DNA of 64,000 bases from Thermococcus sp. (lineage in GTDB: Archaea > Methanobacteriota_B > Thermococci > Thermococcales > Thermococcaceae): contig NZ_JAMOQU010000098.1 in assembly GCF_027063845.1 (NCBI RefSeq), forward strand, positions 1 through 64,000. Reading direction: 5' to 3'. A program made the translations under genes and the position numbers. Numbering within the stretch: position 1 is the stretch's first letter; each line of letters opens with the position of its first letter. The notes under the pieces are model-generated. The model did no database searches. It was not told the DNA's origin and saw only the letters and a program-made list of their open reading frames with translations. This document shows, one piece after another, positions 8,700 through 16,932 of this stretch.

Positions 8700-9408
8700 C
8701 GTGGACGGGACGCTGATAGACGTGGGCGAGAGCTACGACTTGGCGGTTAAACTGACGGTGGAGTACTTCCTCCGGGCCTTTGGAGTGGAGCGGAAGGTTG
8801 AGCTCGAGTGGATACGAAAGTTGCGCTCTAAAGGTAGCTTTGGAGACGACTTCAAGGTGAGCGAGGCACTGATTCTCTTCTCGCTCGCCGGTGATGTTGA
8901 GACACTGGTGGAGGAGTTCCCGGCCGGAGAGGGCATAGAGTGGGTCCGGGAGCGGTTCGGGGTTGGAATGCACCGCGGGAGCATAGAAAGGGTCTTCAAC
9001 ACATTCTATCTCGGGGAAGCCTATCCCGGAAGACTCTTCGACTTTCCGGGCCTCTGGAGGAGGGAGAAACCGCTCATCGAGGCCGAGCTCTTAAGGAAAC
9101 TCTCAGAGGAGTTCAAGGTTGGGGTCGTCACAGGCAGGAGCGAGCTTGAGCTCAGGCTGGCTGAAAAAATCCTCGGCTTCCGCTTTGAAAGGGCCGTAAC
9201 GAGGGAGCTCGGTCTCAAGCCGAACCCCGACCTGCTCTGGGAGCTGGTGAATGGTGAAAGAGGGGTTTACGTCGGCGATACGCTTAACGACGAGCTCTTC
9301 GTCGAAAACTACAGGAGGAAATACGGCGACTTCGATTTCGTCATGGTCGGGCGGGACGTTGAGGACGTTTCGGAATTCGTTGAGAACCTGCTGGAGGGAG
9401 GAAAATGA
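8683..9408 (+). CDS. HAD-superfamily phosphatase, likely histidinol-phosphatase
   Basis: The protein of about 241 residues has the four HAD motifs: DVDGT (motif I, D nucleophile near residue 6), VVTGR (motif II Thr), a Lys in GLKPNPD (motif III) and VGDTLNDE (motif IV), with a helical cap between I and II. Every other his enzyme is present in this operon but no histidinol-phosphatase, and this gene overlaps hisC, so that reaction is the best guess. From memory, a HAD-type (DDDD) histidinol-phosphatase has been reported from a Thermococcus. ATG 8683 with GGGTGA upstream is preferred to GTG 8674. A general phosphoglycolate-type phosphatase cannot be excluded. Confidence 0.75.
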   Translation: MWVVFDVDGTLIDVGESYDLAVKLTVEYFLRAFGVERKVELEWIRKLRSKGSFGDDFKVSEALILFSLAGDVETLVEEFPAGEGIEWVRERFGVGMHRGSIERVFNTFYLGEAYPGRLFDFPGLWRREKPLIEAELLRKLSEEFKVGVVTGRSELELRLAEKILGFRFERAVTRELGLKPNPDLLWELVNGERGVYVGDTLNDELFVENYRRKYGDFDFVMVGRDVEDVSEFVENLLEGGK

Positions 9409-10181
9409 GGGTTGCCGTTCTGGGTGCCGGAACAATCGGCGGAGCAATCGCAAAAGCCCTGAAAAAGGCCGGCTACGACGTCGTTGCGACGAGGAGGAGG
9501 ATTGAGAAGGCCAAAGAGCTCCTCGAGCTTGGAATAGAGGTTATTCCAAACAATAGGAAAGCCGCTGAAAGCGCCGATGTTGTGTTCATAGCTGTGAAGC
9601 CCAGCAAGGTCGGCGACGTTCTTGAGGAGATAGCCGACCTAATCGAGGGGAAGCTCGTCATTTCGGTCGTCGCCGGAGTCTCACTGAAGGAGTTAAAGCG
9701 TTTCGCAAAGGCGAAATTCGTGAGGGCGATGCCCAACATAGCGGTTCTCGTCGGCGAGTCCTTCACGGCCTACGCGACCGAGCTTGAGGGGGAGGAAGTT
9801 GAGCTGGTGGAAAGACTCCTGAGAACCTTCGGGGATTGCGTCCGCGTCGAGGAGGAGCACATGGACGCGATAACCGGGCTGAGTGGCTCTGGACCTGCTT
9901 ACGTCACGGTCTTCCTTGAGGCGATGGTCTACGGCGGTCTGCGCGTCGGCCTGCCGAGGGATTTGGCAAAGAGGGCCTCCCTCCAGACGCTCCTCGGAAC
10001 GGCGAAGCTCCTCATGGAGACCGAGAGGCATCCAGCGGAGGTGAGAGAGTGGGTTATAACGCCGGGAGGGACTACGATAGACGGCATCTTTGAGCTTGAG
10101 GAGGGTAAGATAAGGACGGCAATCATGAAGGCCGTCGATGCCGCGACGAAGAAGTCGAGGATTCTGTCGAAGAGAGTTTAA
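9405..10181 (+). CDS. proC: Pyrroline-5-carboxylate reductase ProC
   Basis: This is a 258-residue NAD(P)-dependent reductase with an N-terminal Rossmann fold (VAVLGAGTIGGAIAKAL) and the ProC C-terminal signature around SGSGPAYVTVFLEAM, KLLMETERHPAEVREWVITPGGTTIDG. It makes proline from P5C. Its start overlaps the HAD gene (ATGA), making it the last gene of the his operon. A link of proline and histidine synthesis in one transcript is unusual, although ProC-like enzymes can act on other imino acids. Confidence 0.9.
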   Translation: MRVAVLGAGTIGGAIAKALKKAGYDVVATRRRIEKAKELLELGIEVIPNNRKAAESADVVFIAVKPSKVGDVLEEIADLIEGKLVISVVAGVSLKELKRFAKAKFVRAMPNIAVLVGESFTAYATELEGEEVELVERLLRTFGDCVRVEEEHMDAITGLSGSGPAYVTVFLEAMVYGGLRVGLPRDLAKRASLQTLLGTAKLLMETERHPAEVREWVITPGGTTIDGIFELEEGKIRTAIMKAVDAATKKSRILSKRV

Positions 10182-10222
10182 TCCCTCAAAACCCTTAAAA
10201 ACGGCCCCGAATAGTGGAGACC

Positions 10223-11218
10223 ATGCTCTACGTTGAGATACTCGGGAACCTTCCTGAGATGGCAAGGGATGAGGTAAAGGCGATGCTCGAACTCGGGGGA
10301 GGGGAGATAGTTGGCCAGGACTACCTCTTCCTGAAGGTTGATGCCTCCGAGAAAGCCTTCCCCTTCCTTGACCGCCTCGGCCTTACCCACGAGTACGGTG
10401 ACTTGCTGGTTGAAGCTGACTCCGTTGACGAGCTCCTCAGGAAGGCCAGGGAAGTGGAGTGGCCGATTGAAGGCACGTTTAAGGTTGACACCGAGACGAT
10501 GGCCAACTGCAGGCACGATGTCCCCGACCTGCCGAGGAAGCTCGGGGCGGTGATTCACGCCCAAGGTTTTCGCGTGAACCTCTCAAAGCCTGACACGCTC
10601 GTCCGCGTTTACTGCGGTGAGAGGCTCTACGCGGGGATAAGGTTACGCTTCTTTGACCCCAAGGACTTCGAGAGGCGAAAGGCCCATCACAGGCCGTTTT
10701 TCCGGCCGATTTCGCTCCACCCGAGGGTTTCTCGTGCGCTGGTAAACCTGACGAAGGCTCAAAGGGAACTCCTCGACCCCATGATGGGAGCGGGAGGGAT
10801 ACTCATCGAGGCGGGCCTGCTCGGGCTCAAGGTTTACGGCGTTGACATAAAGCCCGAGATGGTCGAAGGTGCCGAGATTAATCTCAGGCACTACGGAGTC
10901 AGGGACTTCGAGCTAAAGCTCGGCGATGCAACGAGGCTGGAGGAGCTCTTTCCTGGAAAGGAGTTCGAGGCAGTCGCCACCGACCCGCCCTACGGAACGG
11001 CAGCAACGCTCGCGGGAAGGAGGAGGGACGAGCTCTACAGGGCGGTTTTGAGGAGCATCTACAACGTCCTTAAACCAAGCGGAAGGCTCGCGATAGCTTT
11101 TCCGACGAGCTTCGACGGAAAGGGTGAGGCTGAAAAGCTCGGCTTCAATATGCTTGGACACTACTACCAGAGGGTTCACAAGAGCCTTGAGAGATACTTC
11201 TACGTCTTTGAGAAGTGA
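10223..11218 (+). CDS. tRNA (guanine(10)-N2)-methyltransferase, THUMP-Rossmann type
   Basis: The protein of about 331 residues has an N-terminal ferredoxin-like/THUMP region (residues 1-150) and a C-terminal class I methyltransferase domain. The SAM loop is [15 protein letters not shown], followed by the acidic [10 protein letters not shown], and the catalytic motif for N2-guanine is DPPYG. This is the architecture of archaeal Trm-G10, which makes m2G/m2,2G at position 10 of tRNA. ATG 10223 is preferred over GTG 10214 because GGAG lies between them. A TATA-like CTTAAAAAC upstream (about 10193) suggests its own promoter after proC. Confidence 0.88.
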   Translation: MLYVEILGNLPEMARDEVKAMLELGGGEIVGQDYLFLKVDASEKAFPFLDRLGLTHEYGDLLVEADSVDELLRKAREVEWPIEGTFKVDTETMANCRHDVPDLPRKLGAVIHAQGFRVNLSKPDTLVRVYCGERLYAGIRLRFFDPKDFERRKAHHRPFFRPISLHPRVSRALVNLTKAQRELLDPMMGAGGILIEAGLLGLKVYGVDIKPEMVEGAEINLRHYGVRDFELKLGDATRLEELFPGKEFEAVATDPPYGTAATLAGRRRDELYRAVLRSIYNVLKPSGRLAIAFPTSFDGKGEAEKLGFNMLGHYYQRVHKSLERYFYVFEK

Positions 11219-11283
11219 AAGGGTGTCGTGAACTGATTACCAATCCAAAAAGTTTTTATTGTTCTTGACTACATGGGTAAATT

Positions 11284-12465
11284 ATGAGACGCGGTGTGTT
11301 GCTCCTGGCACTCCTGCTGTCCCTTCCATGGGTTTCAGCATGGAACGCCACATTTCAGTTTCACCCGTCACCTGGCCAGGAGCTCGACGACATTCTGATT
11401 AACTACACCTCAGAGTGCTCATCTTGGGTTTTCGGAACCTTTGATGATGGGCGTCTTATTCAGGATTTTGCGTTTCCCGTAAACGGCAGTGGAAGCGTTG
11501 ACCTCCAGGACTACCTGTATATGGGGGTCCCTTCCAACTCAACGCTCTACCTGGAATCAAACTGTGAGCTTAACGTCACCGTCCATCCACGCTATGGGAT
11601 TTACATGCACCCCCCGAAGTTAGAGCGCTCTCAACGGAGTTTCGTCTTGTTAAGATACCCTTCAAAAAGACTTGTGAAAGCAGGTTTGAGATTGAAACGC
11701 CCTGGGAACTTGTTGCGGTTTACTTGGAGAGCCACACTATCCACGACAACGGAACCTATGTTTCCAACATACCCCTCAGGGTCAAGGTCTCTTGGGAAAA
11801 CCAAAGCGTTCTAAAAACACCTGAAGGGAGGGGAACGTATTACTGGGTGGATGTAAGCGATTGGAAGCCCAGGGGGAGGGTTATCCTTAAGCTGTCGGGC
11901 AGGAGAGCGAAGTACATAGACAGTGCGTACGGATATGCCCTCGTTCCCCACAGAGAGAAAAGGCAGTGGTGGCTTATCTACAACTACAAGGAAGGTTATT
12001 ATTTCGGAGACGGCAGGCCGTGGAGAGAGATTCTAATCAAGCTGGAGTTTCTGTGGAAAGGCGAAGACATCACGCTGGCCAGCTTCGTTACACAGGATGG
12101 AGAAAAGCTAAGCCTCAAAGTGGAAGATGGAAGGGTGTGCCTCGAAGGGCCCCCATCTGAAAAAATGTGGTTCCAGAATACCCACAGGTGCCCTAAAGCT
12201 CACTGTGGGCTTTCAAAGCGGATACCTGTGAGTTCTTGGCGGGGGAAGTGTGTACTTCAACGAATACACCGGAACGGAGGCTGTCGCACTCATAAACCTC
12301 CTCTGGGGAGTACCAAAAGACGACAGATACAGCGTGGAGATTCATGCAAAGGATAGCTCCTACTGGAAGCCAACGAAAAGGATGAAAATCGAATTGGCCG
12401 AGATTCTCGGCGGAAGTGCACTGGTGATATCGTTGCTGACCCTTTATCTGTCGAGGAAGCATTAG
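11284..12465 (+). pseudogene. Secreted/membrane protein gene broken by several frameshifts
   Basis: The first frame opens with a clear signal peptide (hydrophobic core LLLALLLSLPWV, cleavage after WVSA) and many N-glycosylation sequons. Protein-like sequence then moves between frames: at the C6 run 11610-11615, at the A6 run 12160-12165, at a TGA at 12229 and near GTGTGT at 12248-12253. The last frame ends in a transmembrane helix and a basic tail (LYLSRKH). Reassembled, it would be one extracellular protein of about 390 residues anchored at its C-terminus. A promoter (AGTTTTTATTG, about 11250) is still present. The family is unknown to me. Two of the breaks fall in homopolymers, so sequencing error is possible, but four in one gene suggests decay. 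Confidence 0.7.
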
Positions 12466-13103
12466 TCCTCGAGCCAGATTTCGAGCCTCTGCTTCCCCTT
12501 TCCGAGGCTGGAGCGCTTGAATTTCTTCAGGTGGCCGATTTCCTTTATGTCCCTCACGTGGGTTCCCCCGCAGGGAATGACCTCGAAGTCCCTTATCTGG
12601 GTGTAGCGGGTGTCACCTTCCCACCATATCCTCATCTCGCCACCTTCGTCAACGAGCCTGTTAAAGGTCTCAATTATCTGCTCCTTCCATTTGTTCACGT
12701 TCTCCGGGTAAACGATGTCGAGCCTACCCTTCTCGGCGCTCATTCCGCTTCCGTAGGGCTCCCACTTCTCCGGCAGGACGACGTTGAGAACGTGCTCGAG
12801 GAGGTGCATGGCGCTGTGGATTCTCATTAGCTTGTAGCGGTAGTCCCAGTCTATCTTAAGCTCAACCTCGTCACCGGGCTTGAACTTCTCCGGCTCGACA
12901 ACGACGTGCCAGACGTTGCCTTCATCGTCCTTGTAGACGTCCAGAACCTCGACGCCGTTTATCGTTCCCCTGTCGTGAGGCTGGCCCCCGCCGGTCGGGT
13001 AGAAAATCGTCTGGTCGAGGAGCAGGGCGTTTTCCTTCACTTCGAGAACCTTCGCCTTGGCCTCTTTGAGGTAGGCGTCCTCGTAATAGAGTTTGCTGGT
13101 CAT
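12462..13103 (-). CDS. alaX: Alanyl-tRNA editing protein AlaX
   Basis: The 213-residue free-standing editing domain has the Zn-binding motifs HSAMH (HxxxH, about residue 96) and CGGTH (CxxxH, about 178) and the GGGQPHDRG loop typical of AlaX and AlaRS/ThrRS editing domains. It hydrolyses Ser- or Gly-mischarged tRNA-Ala. The length fits the medium AlaX-M form. ATG 13103 follows CGGTGGTTTGA. Its stop overlaps the end of the converging pseudogene. Confidence 0.93.
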   Translation of the reverse strand: MTSKLYYEDAYLKEAKAKVLEVKENALLLDQTIFYPTGGGQPHDRGTINGVEVLDVYKDDEGNVWHVVVEPEKFKPGDEVELKIDWDYRYKLMRIHSAMHLLEHVLNVVLPEKWEPYGSGMSAEKGRLDIVYPENVNKWKEQIIETFNRLVDEGGEMRIWWEGDTRYTQIRDFEVIPCGGTHVRDIKEIGHLKKFKRSSLGKGKQRLEIWLED

Positions 13104-13167
13104 TCAAACCACCGTAGAAAAGAGGGCACCGAGGTTTAAATGAATATCGAAAAAGGAAGGAAGAAAA

Positions 13168-15171
13168 TCACTTCCTCCTCCTGAGGAGGAGAGGAACAAC
13201 GGCCAGCCCGACCATCGCGGCCGGTCCGCAGATTCCGCCCTTCTCTTTGGCAGTTGAAGTCGGAGTAGTCGAGCTCGCGGGTGGCTTGCTCTCAGCTATG
13301 TTGAGCTCCTTGGTGACGACGGCCTTGTTTCCGTAGAAGTCCTCGGCCACTATCTCAAGCTTGTACTTGCCGGCCTTGAGTCCCGGAAGCTCGATGATGT
13401 AAAACACGTCGCCGGGCTTTCCGCTTGACGGCTCGGCCGGGAACTTATTAACCTTGCCGTACTTGACGGGATTACCGTTGGAGTCGTAGAGAACCGCGTA
13501 GAGGTCCCTAATGCCAAGGTTGTCCTGGGCCGTGAAGTAAACGGTGAACTGTGAGTCGGGCTTGGGGTGGCTGGGCTGGAGGTAGGCAATCTGAACGACC
13601 GGCTTCTCGGTGTCCTTTCCGGTGTCAATAACGAGCTGAGAGACGCCCTTTGGAATCGTCACGTTGAGGAGCATGTAGTACTGGCCGGCTATCTCCCTCG
13701 AGGCTATAACATTGTAGGTGACGTTGGTGACGCTCGGGTCCACCTTGGCGTTGGCCGGAACCGGGATGACAATCGGGCCAGTAACGCTGTGGTCGAGTCC
13801 GTTGATGAACTTGAGGGCAGTTCCGAGGTCACTCTCATGCTTGAATATCATGAACTTCTGGGGAACGGGGATGCTCATGAAGTCGCTCCTGACCTTGTCG
13901 TTTTCGAGCTTCACGCTCACGTAGGGCATCTCCACATTGCCGTTTTCATCTATGACAACAAGGTTGCTTCCATACCACGTTGGGCTATACCCTTCGTGGG
14001 CCGGTGGGTTGGGCTCCTTGTCGGGAGCGCCGGTCGAAGTAAGGGTGAGGAAGTAGTGCTTGTTTCCGTTCTTGTCGATGTAGAGCCAGTACATGTCGTG
14101 GTGGATGTGACCGCTCATCGTGAGTGGGATGTTGTACTTAACGACGTCCTCAAGGAAGCGCTTCGCGACCTCCTGGTCGGCACCCCAATAGCGACCGACG
14201 TACTCCTTAATCTGGTCCCAATCGGTGCTCGGGTCAAGGTCCTTGATGACACCGCCAAGGTAGTTCCAGCGCGGGTTGAAGAAGTACGGGTGGTGGTAGA
14301 GGACTATTGGAATGTAATCCTTGTGCTCGTCGAGGACCTTCTCCATCCACTCAATCTCGTCCATCGTCGGGTAACCGCGGTCTCCTCCGGTGTCGAGGCC
14401 GATTATGATGAACTTACCGATGGTGACGTAGAAGTACTTGGGACCGAGAACCTGGGTGTAAACGGTCGGCGGGTCGTCGTGGTTGCCCTTGATTCCAACG
14501 ACAGGAAGGCCTGAAGAGGAGGCGAGCTTGGTTATGTTGTAGAGTATCTGGTATCCTGTGACGTCACCGCTGGTGTCAACCTCGTCACCGGTGTTTATCA
14601 TGAGGGTCGCACCGTTCATGGCCCAGTACTGGTAGGCGCTGTAAGTTGCCACGACGCTGTGGAGCGGAATCGGATTGGAGCACATCTCCTCAAGCCTGTA
14701 AACGTTGCTCTGGAAGTACTGGTCGCAGACGAAACCGACCTTTGCGCCGGTTGTGACGTGGGTGTCGCTCGTCCAGGCAATCTTGAGGGTCTTCGGCCAC
14801 TCCTTGAAGACCTTCAGACCGTTGGGGAGAACGAGGGTTCCCTTGTCGGTCTTTATGAGGAGGAAGTAGTCATCCGGGACAATGTCATCCGGGGTCTGGA
14901 GGGTGATTGAATTGTCGTCCTTCGAGACTATCTGAAGGTCGTACGGGCCGTGAAGGATTGAAACGGCAGTCACTGACTCAACCTGGACCCCTTCCTTGGG
15001 GTAGAGCTTGAAAGTGTCCCCAGGAATGGCGAATGCCGGAACAACAGGCGCGGGAAGGTAAACGTAGTCGCTGTAGGTCGTTGAGTAGTCCTGAGCCAGC
15101 GCTGGAACCGCTCCAAGTGCAGAAAGTGCAGTCGCAAAAGCTATTAACAGAGCCAACAGCCGTCTGGCCAT
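13168..15171 (-). CDS. Secreted metallophosphoesterase with CGP-CTERM anchor
   Basis: The 667-residue extracellular protein starts with a signal peptide (cleavage near PALAQ, residue 27). A calcineurin-like phosphoesterase domain at about residues 130-430 has the metal motifs SDTHVTTG, NTGDEVDTSG, GIKGNHDDPP, LYHHPYF and MSGHIHHD. A beta-rich region (530-630) with an Ig-like repeat follows, then a Thr/Ser-rich linker and the CGP-CTERM tail: GICGPAAMVGLA and RRRK end. It is probably displayed on the cell surface and hydrolyses phosphoesters, perhaps to scavenge phosphate or nucleotides. ATG 15171 follows GGTGATACC. A promoter-like AAAGATTTTAAGA lies at about 15201-15213 on the same strand. Confidence 0.88.
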   Translation of the reverse strand: MARRLLALLIAFATALSALGAVPALAQDYSTTYSDYVYLPAPVVPAFAIPGDTFKLYPKEGVQVESVTAVSILHGPYDLQIVSKDDNSITLQTPDDIVPDDYFLLIKTDKGTLVLPNGLKVFKEWPKTLKIAWTSDTHVTTGAKVGFVCDQYFQSNVYRLEEMCSNPIPLHSVVATYSAYQYWAMNGATLMINTGDEVDTSGDVTGYQILYNITKLASSSGLPVVGIKGNHDDPPTVYTQVLGPKYFYVTIGKFIIIGLDTGGDRGYPTMDEIEWMEKVLDEHKDYIPIVLYHHPYFFNPRWNYLGGVIKDLDPSTDWDQIKEYVGRYWGADQEVAKRFLEDVVKYNIPLTMSGHIHHDMYWLYIDKNGNKHYFLTLTSTGAPDKEPNPPAHEGYSPTWYGSNLVVIDENGNVEMPYVSVKLENDKVRSDFMSIPVPQKFMIFKHESDLGTALKFINGLDHSVTGPIVIPVPANAKVDPSVTNVTYNVIASREIAGQYYMLLNVTIPKGVSQLVIDTGKDTEKPVVQIAYLQPSHPKPDSQFTVYFTAQDNLGIRDLYAVLYDSNGNPVKYGKVNKFPAEPSSGKPGDVFYIIELPGLKAGKYKLEIVAEDFYGNKAVVTKELNIAESKPPASSTTPTSTAKEKGGICGPAAMVGLAVVPLLLRRRK

Positions 15172-15244
15172 GGTATCACCGTTGAGAGGGGAGAAAACCC
15201 TCTTAAAATCTTTCCCGTTCGAAACCTGTCCAAAGGAACACCAT

Positions 15245-15823
15245 TTAATGTTCCTTTTGAGTCTTCCATGTCAAAAAAGATACCATGTGGTCGGCCGTTG
15301 CGGAGCGACCACCGAGGTGTCTATAGAGGGAGTGCATCTCCAGAATTCTGGCCCTTAGAGTCTCCTCCGGTTTCACGAGGTAGCGCGTGAAGAGAACCGC
15401 CATCTCAACGAGCAGGCAGTCGGCCCTGCTGAAGGGTCGGAGTGGCGGAGTTCCCTCGATTTCGCCCTCGGGAATCAGCTCGCAGAGCAGAACCTCGGTC
15501 TCGCCGAGTTCATCTTTCCAGCGCTCAACCTTCCACTCCACCCGTCCGTAGAGGCCGGGAAGGCCCTTAATCCAGCGGTGGCCGTTCATCTCAACGAATT
15601 CCAGCTCGACAGGAAGGTTCAATGCGGTTCTGACGAGCAGTTCGGGGTCGTTGGTGAGCTGGATTGACGCCCTGCCAGTTTCCAGAACCTCACGGAAGCT
15701 TTTTCCGGGGAAGAGCTTGAACCTCAGCCTTTCTCTCTCTCGGACGACGCCGACGGGCGTAACGTTCGAGCGCGTGACGAGAAGAACCTCGTAAACCTTC
15801 CCCTCCTCGAAAACGTCGAGCAT
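15245..15823 (-). CDS. DUF447-family protein
   Basis: This protein of about 192 residues begins with a strand-rich region (KVYEVLLVTRSNVTPVGVV) typical of the DUF447 family of archaeal proteins, which resemble FMN-binding split barrels, followed by helices near the C-terminus. The reaction is unknown. ATG 15823 with GGTGG five bases upstream is preferred to GTG 15832. It lies between the surface phosphoesterase and the ABC importer on the same strand, and the 22-base gap to the ATPase gene suggests it belongs to the importer operon. Confidence 0.65.
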   Translation of the reverse strand: MLDVFEEGKVYEVLLVTRSNVTPVGVVRERERLRFKLFPGKSFREVLETGRASIQLTNDPELLVRTALNLPVELEFVEMNGHRWIKGLPGLYGRVEWKVERWKDELGETEVLLCELIPEGEIEGTPPLRPFSRADCLLVEMAVLFTRYLVKPEETLRARILEMHSLYRHLGGRSATADHMVSFLTWKTQKEH

Positions 15824-15854
15824 TCCGACCACCGGGTCAAATGAAGAAGAAAAA

Positions 15855-16919
15855 TCAGAGGTTCTGCTTGGGGAGGACGATTATATCGTCCCTGTCGATG
15901 TAGAAGGTAACCGGCTGGGTCGGCCTGAGGTTGGCTATCTCCTTGTCGCTTATGGCCCTGGCTATGATTCTCGTCTCGCCGAAGAGGCCGACGACCTCGG
16001 TGAAGAAGCCGTAGTACTCGATGAGGTCAACGGTTCCCTCGAGCGAGACTGTGTTCTCGCCGGGCCTGAACTTTATGCGCTCCGGCCTTATGACGAGGAC
16101 GACGTTATCGCTCTTCTCGGTGTAGTGAAGCCCATCGAGGCGGAAGCTCTCGAACTCAACGGTGACCTTATCGCCGTTCCTCTCGACGACCTTAGCGGGG
16201 ATGACGTTGGTCTTGCCCATGAAGCTCGCCACGAACTCCGTTTTGGGCCTCTCGTAGATGTCCCTTGGGGTTCCGACCTGCTCAACGGTTCCGACGTTCA
16301 TGACGGCAATCCTGTCGCTTATGGCCATTGCCTCTTCCTGGTCGTGGGTAACGTAGATGACGGTTATTCCGAGCTCGCGCTGGATTCTCCTGATTTCCGA
16401 ACGCATCTCAAGCCTTAACTTGGCGTCAAGGTTGCTCAACGGCTCGTCAAGGAGGAGGACCTTCGGCTCGACGACGAGAGCCCTGGCTATGGCAACACGC
16501 TGCTGCTGTCCGCCGGAAAGCTGGGTAGGATAGCGGTTCTCGAAGCCCTTGAGCTTGACGAGCTCGAGCGCCCACTCGACCTTCCTCTTGATTTCCTCCT
16601 TGGGGACCTTCCTAATCTTGAGACCGTAGGCGACGTTGTCAAAGACTGTCATGTGGGGCCAGAGGGCGTAGTTCTGGAAGACGAGCACGGCACCGCGCTG
16701 GTAGGAGGGGAGGTAGGTGACCTCCTCGTCGCCGAAGTAAATGTGCCCGCTGTCGGGGTAGTCGAGGCCAGCTATAATCCTCAGCGTTGTGGACTTTCCA
16801 CACCCGCTCGGGCCGAGCAGGGTGAAGAGCTCCTTGTGCTTTATGTGAAGGCTTATCCCCTTTAACGCGGTCGTTCCATCGAAGGTTTTCACGATGTTCT
16901 CAAGCTTAACGTCAACCAT
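15855..16919 (-). CDS. ABC importer ATPase (Fe3+/polyamine/thiamine type)
   Basis: The protein of about 354 residues has Walker A GPSGCGKST, the Q-loop region, signature LSGGQQQRVAIARAL, Walker B VLLLDEPLSNLDAKL and the switch His in VTHDQEEA, followed by a C-terminal TOBE/OB regulatory domain (residues 235-350). This is the MalK/PotA/FbpC class that drives binding-protein-dependent uptake. ATG 16919 with GAGGTGGTGATT upstream is chosen; GTG 16931 is less likely. Immediately upstream (13 bases) is the permease gene. Confidence 0.9.
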   Translation of the reverse strand: MVDVKLENIVKTFDGTTALKGISLHIKHKELFTLLGPSGCGKSTTLRIIAGLDYPDSGHIYFGDEEVTYLPSYQRGAVLVFQNYALWPHMTVFDNVAYGLKIRKVPKEEIKRKVEWALELVKLKGFENRYPTQLSGGQQQRVAIARALVVEPKVLLLDEPLSNLDAKLRLEMRSEIRRIQRELGITVIYVTHDQEEAMAISDRIAVMNVGTVEQVGTPRDIYERPKTEFVASFMGKTNVIPAKVVERNGDKVTVEFESFRLDGLHYTEKSDNVVLVIRPERIKFRPGENTVSLEGTVDLIEYYGFFTEVVGLFGETRIIARAISDKEIANLRPTQPVTFYIDRDDIIVLPKQNL

Positions 16920-16932
16920 CTCAATCACCACC

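Noticed and set aside
13567-14514. 315-codon plus-strand ORF opposite the metallophosphoesterase
   Set aside because: The minus strand shows all phosphoesterase motifs; the plus ORF is Val/Leu-rich shadow sequence without a ribosome-binding site.
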